Shown piece after piece: positions 25,218-35,616 of a stretch of 64,000 bases of DNA (positions are counted from its first letter, which is position 1; each line of letters begins with the position of its first letter). The stretch comes from Chionis minor (lineage: Eukaryota; Chordata; Aves; Charadriiformes; Chionididae). The translations under genes were made by a program, and so were the position numbers. Under the pieces are notes generated by a model. It was given only the letters and a program-made list of their open reading frames with translations, was not told the DNA's origin and ran no database searches. The stretch is taken from assembly GCA_013398295.1 (NCBI GenBank), contig VZSF01003599.1, positions 224,469 to 288,468 of the forward strand. The letters are read 5' to 3'.

Positions 25218-27540
25218 TAAGGCGCACAGGTTTTCCAGACAGTACCTGTTTTATAAGACTGTTTATAGAGATCTATATTTCAAGCAACAGAGATCATGGT
25301 CTATATTTCACCCGTGACCTACACCTGCAAACCATATAAAATCATTGCTGAGTGGAACTCTAAAGAGGATACATTCATTCTTCAGCAAAGATTTTTGCTC
25401 TGTGCTGTACCATAACAGGTGACAACCCAAAACATAACAGTGAGTTATTCAGCCTAATTTCTTGAGCTGGATGTACAGTTTGTAGCAAAAGCTTTGTTTT
25501 GTTTTGCTTCTGCTTGTTTTGAATTGTTCACAGGCTGTTTGTGATTTGGCCACGTTATTTAACATCTGAAATGATTTGCCAAGTGACTTGTGCAAATTAC
25601 TTGAGTCTGTAGATACGTGTGCAAGTGAGTGAGGTGCTGTGAGTTTTCTTACTGTGTGCAGTAGTCATCTTGAGTAGGCAAGTTCATGGCCAGTGCTGTT
25701 GATTATTGTGGCTCTGAATAAAACCCTTCTTGAAAAGCTTTTCACACCCAGAATACAAGAAATTCCTGTGAACGAGTTGCACGGGCAGTAAGTGTGGTGG
25801 GAAGCTCTCCTGTGGACAGGAGGGGTCCTGCGAATGGGACACAGGGTCTTACTTGGTGCGCACAGGTTCTTCCATCTTGCTCATCCGTGTCTGATCTGCT
25901 TGTGGCTGAACGACAGCGGCATTTCCTCCTGGCGCTGTGTGATAACTGCTTTTTTGGTTTGCTGGTGACGACTCCAAAGCCATTATTAAAAATGGTGATA
26001 AGTGGATATGAAATGATGATAAATTGATTTTGAAGGAGTTGAGGCCCAAATAGGTCAAAGTTTCAATTTTTTTAAACTCCCAGTTAAGTTGAAATTAAAT
26101 TGAAACGTACTCCATTCAAATTAAAAGATAAAAATGTTTGCTTTTTAAAGCATAGGCAGTCTTTTGAAACTAAAAGAGGACTCGATTTTGTTTTTCTTCA
26201 CTGTAACAACTAAGGTACAGGCACCTGGAAAATGTATTGCTGCAACCCTGCTTTTTAGCGTAAAGAATTATTTGTTCTACATGCATTTGTCTAGTGTTGA
26301 ACAAATTTGCATGCATCTAGGTGAGTAAAATGAAAGCATATATGTACTGTTGTCCCGTAAATGAAAATTACTACAACATGATATAAAGATAGATATAGAA
26401 GGCGTGATGAGTTAGAGAAAATACCATGGGAGCATGTTATTTGGAATGTATGCAAATAAATTTACAGGCAAAGCTGTCCTAAAGTTTTAATTCATGAGGT
26501 TGTTTAAAACAGTGAAAGGTAATTATCCTTTTAATTATAACGGAACAATTTCCAGATTGCCATGGTAATAGTTAAATGTATTTCCCATAAATGTATTATG
26601 GTGATTGTAGTGACTATTAGCTTTAAATATTTTTCTTCTTATTTTTTTTTTACTTTTTAATTACAAAGCATATGATTTTTTTTCCCAAGGTTAAAGAGCA
26701 GAGTAAAGGTGTGGGAAGGAAATATGTTGTATGTCAGAGAAAAAGTATCGTTACGCTACTCATCATAGTACTGACGGTTCATTTGGTAGCAATTGCTCAA
26801 TTGTTCCAGAACTGGAGCAATGACCCAGGGTGATCAAGGACAACTTCCTTATAAATGAGAAAATGGTGGCCCTCCTGACTGCTTCTCATATCTGCAGGTC
26901 TCTCGTATTCTTTGCAGAAACATTGCTATAAGGTCCTGTGTCCGATTCGGTTGAGTACAATCCGTCTCCTTTTTTGTACGCTCGGTGGGATGTGATTCAC
27001 TTCCATTCTCAATTTATGTGGAGTATTGTAGTGTGGCTGCATCCTCCGATGTTTCCATGGCAAGTGGAGAATCAAGGCAAGAGTGGCCATCAAGACAGAA
27101 AACTAGAGCCCGTGTACCTTAAAGCAAACAGCCAAGCCCTAGTGAAGGAGCCACCTCTGTACCAGCCCTGTGATAAGTAGAACTGCTCAGCAATTTGTTT
27201 TTAGAATGGCTTCCTAACAGGAAATCCAGGATAGCCTAGCTTTTATGCAAGTGTTTAGTGTTCAGCCAGGAAACTATTAATGCAATGGTGAAATTTGCTT
27301 TGACTTAGAGTGTTTCATTTTATTGGACTGCTCTGAAATGTTTCAATTGAAATCCATTCAACAAAACCATTAAAAAGCTTGATCCCAGCATGACGTTGCC
27401 ATACTTGGTTCCTGCTTTCTCTGCTGGGTCAATAATTCCAGATGGGAAAACCTTTCCCATTGACCCTCTGGGTCGCCTGAGAGTCTGCAAGAGCCCTTTA
27501 GCTGTAGCAAGCACATCAGCTGGAGGGCCAGAGAGATGTG

Positions 27541-27770
27541 GTGTTCGGGTGTCTGGCCGGGAGGCCCTGCAGAGAGGCCAGCGTTGTGCTCCGTACGGCA
27601 GGACCGTCTCTCCTCCGTGATCCCAGCTGTTGGCACTGACGGGTGCTGCGGGGCGCAGCTGGGGTTGGGGAGCACCAGGGCTGCTGCGAGGGCTCGCGGC
27701 GGCCACCCAGCCTGAGCGGCATGTTCTACCGGTGGCGTCTCGGAGGATGTAACGGAATGGGGACGAAATA
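27541..27770. promoter_or_regulatory. CpG-dense patch inside the intron
   Basis: By hand count about 20 CpG dinucleotides fall between 27545 and 27765, and G+C reaches roughly 70 percent over 27541-27720, against very few CpGs in the flanking kilobases. It is short for a classic CpG island. It could be an orphan (intragenic) island with promoter or enhancer activity, or a GC-biased hotspot. No TATA box or exon with recognisable coding potential accompanies it. Confidence 0.45.
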
Positions 27771-30700
27771 TAAAGGAAATAACGTTGTGTGTGTTTTCCA
27801 AGAACGAGAGTAGCATCAGGCCTTACCTGCTTCCTCTGCTTTCTGGAAAATCTCCTGTACCCCTTGGCCTTTGAAGCAGGTGGCCTTGGTTGCTTCTTCT
27901 TGGCAGCTTGGCAGCACATGAGTGCGTCTATAGAGACCGTGACCAAAGCACAGGAATCCTTCTGAAGAGCTTATTTTTGCATTTACCTTCATCAAAAGCA
28001 AAACCACTTCATTAAGCACTCAGGGAATGCAAAAGTGAGGGGAAAAGTGCTTTTCTTGATGAGATAAACACATTACAAGTTACTCATTATGCATAAAATA
28101 ATAGCGTATACCACATGTTCCGGGGAGTTCAAGCTGGAAGATGTGTCACCATTGCCATGTTCTTCTCATTTCCTGTGTATTCATCTAAAAGGTACTGATT
28201 CAGCCTCTGTAATTGGCTTGTTACACACTTTAAAAAAAAAAAAAATTCCACAACAAAACTCTTGAAACTTTTACTCTGAAGGCTTTGCTCTGTGGTTGTA
28301 TGTGTTTCGATTTGAATATGAATCAGAAGAACAAGAACTCGAATTTTCAGTACTGCAATGGGTAGATGAATAGATGAGCAAAGAGAGAAAGAAGAGTAAA
28401 TAAAAAAGCCCTAAGTAAAATAAAAGGCTTGTAATAAGCCTCGTTTTTGTGCATCGCACTGGGAGCAGAACCATCTGTCCTTTTGCCTCAGACACCATCC
28501 CGTTCATTCACATGGTCCTCTCAATTTTAAATTAAAAGGAAAAAAAAAAGAGAAGAGTTTTTAGGGATGCCTCATTATCTGTATTTTCTTTATGGAAACA
28601 ACTCCCAGTGCAACTTGATGTTTACTTCATTGCCTGGTGTCTGAGCAGGGGCTGGATGGGAAGGGAAGCCTTTTGGATGCATTTTGCAGCTCGCTGTTTT
28701 AATTAGAGTATTGTCTTCTCTTGGCTGCTTACAGATCTCCAAAGAAACATTGTGGCCTGCTGGGTTATTCACTAGACATTTATGTGATTGATCTTCTTGC
28801 AGTTTTTTCCTATCGTGATTCTTTCATTGCTGGAAGCAGGTTTCCAGTTGGGCTTTGGATGCTTGGTAAATAAGGCTTGAAATGGAGGTGGGGGGAAAAG
28901 ACACGGTCTTTGCTCAGGTGGATTATTTGTATTTTCCATGCCCCTCTGCTTCCACGGCAGGACCTGGGCAGGGCTGTGGCCAGAGATCTGGGCTCTGTGT
29001 CTCTGCTCCATGCCACGGAACTTGGTCCGGTGCTCCTGGGGGCCAACCTGGAGACAAAGCTCCTGTGTCCCACACAGATGGTGTCACTTGTATGGGACAT
29101 GGACCCCTGTTTTCTTCTGAAAGGAGAGGATGGAGGGGGCTTGTTCTCAGTGAATTGAAAGGGCGCTTGGAGAGATGCCACCAAATCCAACATTGCAGCT
29201 CACAATCTGCTGCTTTTTACTCATAGGAAATAGTTTGTTTAGGGGAAGGTGATAGAGAAGTAAAGTCCAGGAGACAAAGAAAAGAAAAAAAAGAGGTGAG
29301 CGGACTCCAAGAAAATGAAGCTTCGGCCTTAAAATGGTTCCATGAAGCCCTTTGTGTTCTCAGTCCCACAGGCCAAATGCAAAGAATTTGTACAGAGCAG
29401 TATTAAAGGTAGTTTAAAACCAACGTGATTTCAAGTACTGTGTAAGGGGAAGGGAGCCTTTATCTTGTTTCTTCTGCTTTGTGGGTCTCCATGGAACACT
29501 CGCATTTTAACTTTCAAATTGAAAATTGTTTTATTTTAAATTAAAGTAATAGCTCCTGCAATCACCCACAAATGGTAAAAACTCCTAGTATTACGACAAT
29601 TTGATGAAAACAGGGGTTAGTAAACTGCTCTATAGACTGCCTTCGAATCTGCTTCCAGATTTTAAAGGTTTTTCAGCTTTTTTGCATCGCCTCTGCTGAA
29701 AATGATATGCAGAAGTACAAGTCTTGCAGCTAAAGCTGATAATCTACACCTCCCTCCCACAGTCTGCTTTGTTTATATGGTGCCCTGGTGAGAAGTATTT
29801 TGAAGCATTGGGCTTCTGAAGGCAAAAGGTTCAAATAAAAAGGGGTGCTGGAAAGTACCAATTTTTTTTAAATTTTATTTTTTAAATAACTAACTTCCCA
29901 GTCTCTTTTCCCTCTGATTCTTCATGTTAAAAAAATTTCTCTTGATTTGTGAAATCTCTCATTCTTTTCACAAATTCTTCCCCCTCTCCTCTCATGTTTC
30001 AGTATATCAGGACTACCAGAGTTTCTCGATTGTTCCACTGTCCTGTGCTGAAGATGCCATTGTTCCACGCCAAAATAAATAACAGGAATTACTTTATTCT
30101 TTAAAAGAAGCAGACCTATACATGTGCAACATCTGCTTCAGTGCCTCCAGTCAAACTGGATAAAACTCATTAACCTGATGTTCCTCTGTTAAAAGCAATT
30201 TAAAAACGAATATAACTCAGAAACCTAAGAATGCTGTTTCTCACGTTGTTGTGAGAAACATGGTAGAGGTTGCTTTTCTCATGTAACCCAGTTTCAATAT
30301 TCACCTTATGAACAGAGGAAAAGACCATCAAGGTTTTTGTCTTTCAGAGGTAATTTTTGAAAATGGACTTCTTTTTTTAAAAAGCCCCCCTCCTGCTCTT
30401 CAGACCAAATCTATGTCAAAAGCTAAATTTGACCCGTGGTATGAGATTTAGGTGCTGTTTATTTATTCCTGTTTATTATTCCTGCTCTTTCCAAAGCAGG
30501 AAAACCCCCCTGCAATTTTTATATGTTTTATTGTCTGTGTTAATTGCACTAATAATAATTCACTTTAAATTTTTGGTCGAGGTAGGGCACTTGTGTTTGT
30601 GGCTGTCTCTGAAATAATCATTAGAAAGTGAGCTGATAAAGATTGCCCTAAATTCTGATGCAATATTGAGGATTACTGGTGATCGTTCATACTGTTTCTT

Positions 30701-32036
30701 GTGCTTCTTGGTGGCATTTGCCTCTGTGGTCAGGATCCTCCGTATTCTGGGTGACGGTCACTGAGTGTTTCAGAAGGCTGCAATCTGGTAGTGGTGATTA
30801 TCGATGAGATCGTAGGGGGTGGCGAAGAGGGCCAAGCCAAGGGGACCTGGTGGTGCTGCTGGAGTAGCAAAGAGGTGGCAGAGTGGGGACAAGGAGACAG
30901 GGTTGGCATCATAGGGTTGGCAAATGGCAGCAAAAAGGGAAATGCAGGCGAGAAGCCAGGGAAGCAGCATGGAGAGGGATGCTGCAAGGAACAGTGGGTA
31001 TCATGGGGAACAGCGATGGACTTCAAATAAGCAAGAGCAGAAAGGAAGCAATTTTTGTGCGTTTCTAAGGCCGCTGCAAAGGAGCAAACTAGAAGGGACA
31101 GATGTCACTGCCTTCTCCTAGTACGTGTTTGAATCCTTATCAAAGCAGTTTATCAACTGATCTCATTTTCAATTATAACCTGCAGAAGCATTCATATAAT
31201 CAGATGTGCTGTTGTAATCCTCTTGAAAACAAAATACGGGCATGGTGCAGCTGATAAATTGAAGTAGTAGGGAATGGCTAATATGTATTTTAATAAGTAA
31301 TGAGTCTAAAGTGTGTATCTAATGAATTCTAATGGTATCTTATTTTTCTTAAATTTATCTTGTAAAGGCAGAAGTAAACTTTGAACCTGTTATTCTAGCC
31401 AGAATTCATTATATTCTATTACTTTTTTTAATTTATGGTCCTCTTCAAGAAAAAATACTAGATTTAGATGCAAATAGATCTTCATCTTCTGTCTACTAAA
31501 AGCAGCTGTAAAGCTCACCTGGACTTCACAGAGTTAAACTTCCTGTGTGGTCCGGCCCTGTACCTTGAGCGGCTACTCTAGGGAGTAATCTCCTAGATAC
31601 TTCTTGGTGAAATAACTAGTAGATCTTAGTTTGTTCAGTGGTCTGACGCCAAGAGGGACGTGGATGCTGAACTGGGAGCAGCTATGGGAGGGCATGGAGG
31701 GATCTGCCGGGGGACCACCAGGTGTGGGGCAGGGTTTGCTGCAGCTCTGGAAGTCTCTAGGTTAGCTGGGGCCAAGTGTGGAGGACCTGCCTGCAGTGAC
31801 ACCGTGATCTTGGGGAGGGCAGGGTGTAAGCCTTTTTATTTCTCTTCTGTTTGATCTAGCTGCTCTGAGTTTTCCCTGTTTCATAAGTTACATATTCGAG
31901 GTTTATTGTGATGAAATCTGGCTTTATTTGAGTTACAAAGGCTTTTGGTCTTCTTTAGGGAGCTCATTATGAAGAAAAATCATAGGCAGTGCGTGTTGAA
32001 GATCTGGCTGACCCAGGAGCTTATTATACCTGGTTT

Positions 32037-32093
32037 AAAAAAAAAAAAAAAAAAAAAAAAAANNNNAAAAAAAAAAAAAAAAAAAAAAAAAAA
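32037..32093. repeat. poly-A tract containing a 4-base assembly gap
   Basis: A run of A from 32037 to 32062, then NNNN at 32063-32066, then A to 32093. The true length is unknown because the gap lies inside the homopolymer. No target-site duplication or polyadenylation signal was found around it. Confidence 0.95.
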
Positions 32094-32220
32094 GTGCTCA
32101 CAGCCTGAGCTCTCCCTCGTCATTTTGCAGAGGTTACACAGGAACTGGAATTTCCTTCCAGCGTAGAGAATGATCCTGCCTTTTTGGGCATATACATTCT
32201 GACCTGTTTGTGCTGGGTTT

Positions 32221-32380
32221 AGAATCATGGAGTGGTTTAGGTTGGAAGGGACCTTAAAGATCATTTAGTTTGAACCTCCCTGCCCTGTGCAGGGACACCT
32301 CCCACCAGACCAGGTTGCTCAAAGCCTCATCCAACCTGGCCTTGAACACTTCCAGGGATGGGGCCTCCACAACTTCCCTT
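32221..32380 (-). mobile_element. CR1 LINE, 5'-truncated 3' end, minus strand
   Basis: Read on the + strand it begins 'agaatcatggagtggttta', the reverse complement of the CR1 terminus. It continues 'ggttggaagggacctta', 'tgcagggacacctcccacc', 'gaccaggttgctcaaagcc', 'catccaacctggccttgaac', 'tccagggatggggcctcca'. The match fades after about 32380, so only about 160 bases of 3' end remain. The copy is close to consensus, suggesting a young subfamily similar to the one at 9388-9593 but inserted on the opposite strand. Confidence 0.95.
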
Positions 32381-33411
32381 TGTGTCCCCTCTCTCCAGAA
32401 ATGCCAGGGCATCATTATTTTTCTTCCGTCGGGAAGCGCTGAACAGAGCTCCTTCAACAATCTTGCAGTAGATCCTTTAGTAAATAAATCCTGAGCAAAC
32501 ATCAACACCTAATTTTCCCTCCGTGGGTGGAATGTGTGAACAAGAGTGATGCAAGCTGAGAAACAAATGAATTTCATGCTTCAAACAGTATTATTTACAG
32601 GGCTGTGGGGTGTTTTGCACTATGTCTCCCTTCCTGGTGCAGATTAGCTGGGAAACGCAAGCCGACTGTGGAGGACCATGCGGGAGGATGCCAGGATCTA
32701 CAGGGCCACTGCTATGGTGCAATCTCCCTGACGACTCATTTACGATAGGGCTTACCTCTTGGGGTCTGTTAATTCCCATCGTCCTTTTTTATCCAACATG
32801 AAGCGTTAGACTGTTCAGCCAGGAGGCCAGGTTTGCTTTACAATGGTTTTGTTACTGAAGAGTTTTATGGTCTCTTCTACAATCAGTTTGCCTTTTGGAT
32901 AAATTTTTTCCCCCTTCCTATCTACATTCAATAAACAACTTCAAGTTGTTCTGTCCTGCTATTTAGCAAAGATAAATGATTTGGGAAACTGAATTCTCCC
33001 AGTTCAACTGACTGTCCAGAATAAAATTATAAACAGGTGAAATAAGATTAATAAAAGCACTGAACTGCTGGGTGGATATTCTCATTACTGTATACAAGCT
33101 AGACAACATCCTCCTCCACCAGTTTCCTAATTTGATAAATGCCTTGAGCTGATTTAAAAACATGTAGGTTATTTTTAACCATGGTAGCAGAGCCATCTGT
33201 ATTGTATCTGATGAAGTTCTGTGATAGAGCAAATTGATTTATTCTATCTCCTTACAAGTTATACTAAGCTTTATGTTATAAATAAACTGGTTTGAAGTAC
33301 ATGATGTCATTGAGCTTGAAAGTCTCCAGATAAATTTGTACCTAAAGGGTTTGTGCTTTCTGTATGAATTTAAATTGGTGCAGATTGTTACATCTCTTTT
33401 CTGCCTCAGTC

Positions 33412-33530
33412 CTGTGGACTGAAAGCTTGCTGGGGTCAGGACTGTCTTTATAGTTGTGTTTGTATGAAATACATAAAGGGCCCAAATCCAAGACTGGTTC
33501 TCTCATATGTTGTGGCGATAAAAATAAGAG
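33412..33530 (+). repeat. ancient retroposon 3' tail (L2/CR1/MIR-type)
   Basis: The series 'ctgaaagcttgctggggtca', 'ggactgtcttta', 'gtgtttgtatgaaatac', 'aaagggcccaaatccaagac' and 'ggcgataaaaataa' follows the layout of a widespread amniote retroposon tail: '...tgtaagctctttggggcagggactgtct...tgtttgtaca...aatggggtcc...tacaaataa'. The exact family cannot be named by eye. Confidence 0.5.
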
Positions 33531-34468
33531 CAATCAACAAAAACAGAGCCACACATTTGATGGCAGGTTTTTCAGAAGCACTGCAAGGAACTGTGTGCCT
33601 AAATCCTACTGTTTGTTGTTACAAAACACAGGGTATTACGGAGGAGCTCCTTTCACTTGAGGTATAAACAGTGCTGGCCATTGCAGGGACGTGCCTTATG
33701 GCACGGCAAGTCTGAACTGAAGTCTTGAGGTCTCAGCTTTGATTTCTGTTCCAAGGGGTGAGCGGGGCTGTTGGCAGCACAGACCCGGCGCTTCTTCCCT
33801 TTGCCTTGCTCTGAGATCACTGGGGCTTCTGTGAAAGCCCACAGGAAAGGTGCCCATAGCAGTAAGAAGAGGGAATTAATCAAATGCTGGGAAGAATACA
33901 ATAAATCCTGTCTTAGTTGACTGCTTACAGAACCAGCAAAAATGGTAGCTTAAATAAGGCAGAACTTCTAAGAGGTGGACTAGAATCACCGTCCCAGTGG
34001 GGTTTTTTTAAGGGTAGTTTTTTGAGAGACGTTGAAGATGGGATTTTGCCTAATGAGGGCCATGTATGGTGCAGATTTGGCTGTAATTAAAATGAGCAAT
34101 GCTTTAATTGAGATCTGAAGATTAGAAGTTAAAAGCTCAGTATCCTCTATTACTTATTGTCAGATAGGAATTACGTTGCATATGTGTAACAAACCATTGC
34201 ATTTTAAAAATGGAACCATAAAGAAGCTGCTGTAATTTAAAAGCAGCCAATTTACGAGGAGTACAGTTTGCAGCTCTGTCACTTGCTAATCAGTCTGTTA
34301 AACATAATAGCCATTCTTGTCTGGAGGCAGTTAATCATGTTGTGAATGCACTTATCAGCGCATATTAGAAATACAATACAAGACTTTCCGACAGAGGAAT
34401 GGATGCAATTACTGCAATCAGTATACATTTAGCTACTGTCTTATACCATGTTTTTCTTTCCTTTTTCC

Positions 34469-34486
34469 TTTTTTTTTTTTTTTTTT
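34469..34486. repeat. homopolymer T18 in a pyrimidine-rich tract
   Basis: T18 flanked by further CT-rich sequence from 34451 to 34491. Confidence 0.9.
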
Positions 34487-35604
34487 CTTTTAAGTAGTCC
34501 AGGAGTGACAGATTTTCTCTTAGAAAAACACAAAGGACACACTCGAAAGCATTGTTAAACTCAACAGAGATGCTGAAATGCAACCTGTCGATCTAGATGA
34601 GAGGTGGCTGCTGGCTCACAGAACCCTTCCTGGCCGCAGCAGCGTTGGAAGCTGCTGGCTTTGAGTGGTGCGGTGATAGTTTTCAAGGCCTTTGAGCATT
34701 TTCAGTGATGGGCTGGGAACGTGGCTGTGGAGGCATGTGTCAGTGCTGGGGAGCTGAAGTTGCTGCATTTGAGTTAGACTAAAGGAGCTCAGCATATGGA
34801 TAAACTCTCCTTTTTCTTCTTTTTTTACCCCCCCATGCTTTTCTACATCTAAATCAATAGCAATGAGGGATCTCAAAGTTTTTGAAAGGGGATATTGAAA
34901 AAGCATGAAAGCTAATTGCTTCCAGCATGACTACCCACCAGCAATGGGTGTAAATACAGCTGTCTCAAAGAATGCCAGGACTCGACAAAATCTAAGGATT
35001 TCAGCTAAACAATTTTCCAGGGCTGAGCATATTCTTGTACTGGAGGAAGGGAGCTGGGAGGGGGGGCAGCGGGAGGGGAGGGATTATGAAATCCTGAAAA
35101 GATTCAGAAAAGAGAGGAATAGGAGGAGGATGATTTTGTAAATTCTGCTTTACATTAACCCTTAATGTTAGGGTATTTTATGTAGCTTAGTGTGATTTGC
35201 AGTGCTTGCAGGAACCTGCCTTCAATTCCTAGAAATCCTTTTATCTGACTCTTTGTTCTTCATGACAGCTGGTATTTTGGCTTAGGTAACATTTTTAATT
35301 GTAGCAAGGAAAATGAAAAAGCCAAACAGATCCCCAAATTGTGTGACTATTACAGTGCGGAATAAGATACTCAATATAACATCATATTCACCCCACCAGT
35401 GTTTTTGTTCCTGTTCTGTTTGGGTCATGGATTGCTTGGAGTCACTGAGGAAACAGGGGAGTCCTGGTGCCGTGGCCTTGGCCGTGACTCTGCCCAGTGT
35501 GGCGGGCGGCTGTCCTGGCTTGCTGGGACGCGCAGCCCCATTTCCCCCACAGGGTGTTAAAGCCCCTGCTGTGGAAGAAATAAATCCATTGACATGAAAT
35601 CCTT

Positions 35605-35616
35605 GGGGGGGGGGGG
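35605..35616. repeat. homopolymer G12
   Basis: Twelve G followed by CGGG. It is a potential G-quadruplex-prone or sequencing-difficult run, and the length may be imprecise. Confidence 0.9.

Larger units (their letters stand above)
22286..32036. other. non-coding stretch, probably intron
   Basis: No exon recognised. A G/T-rich low-complexity tract lies at 22310-22350, a purine-rich tract at 23503-23547, an A26 run at 25192-25217, an A14 run at 28232-28245 and a CpG-dense patch at 27541-27770. A partial MIR-like motif ('tgtgtgattttgagtaagtc') sits near 23880-23900. The 208-codon minus-strand frame at 27320-27946 sits on the CpG-dense patch and overlaps a 148-codon minus frame and a 76-codon plus frame. 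This is what GC-rich, stop-poor DNA gives by chance. Confidence 0.6.

Noticed and set aside
27320..27946. 208-codon minus-strand open frame
   Set aside because: It lies over a CpG-dense, stop-poor patch, and two other long frames (minus and plus strands) overlap it. The translation resembles no known protein.
32037..32093. Poly-A tract as the tail of a processed pseudogene
   Set aside because: No AATAAA within the expected distance, no recognisable gene copy upstream and no target-site duplication.
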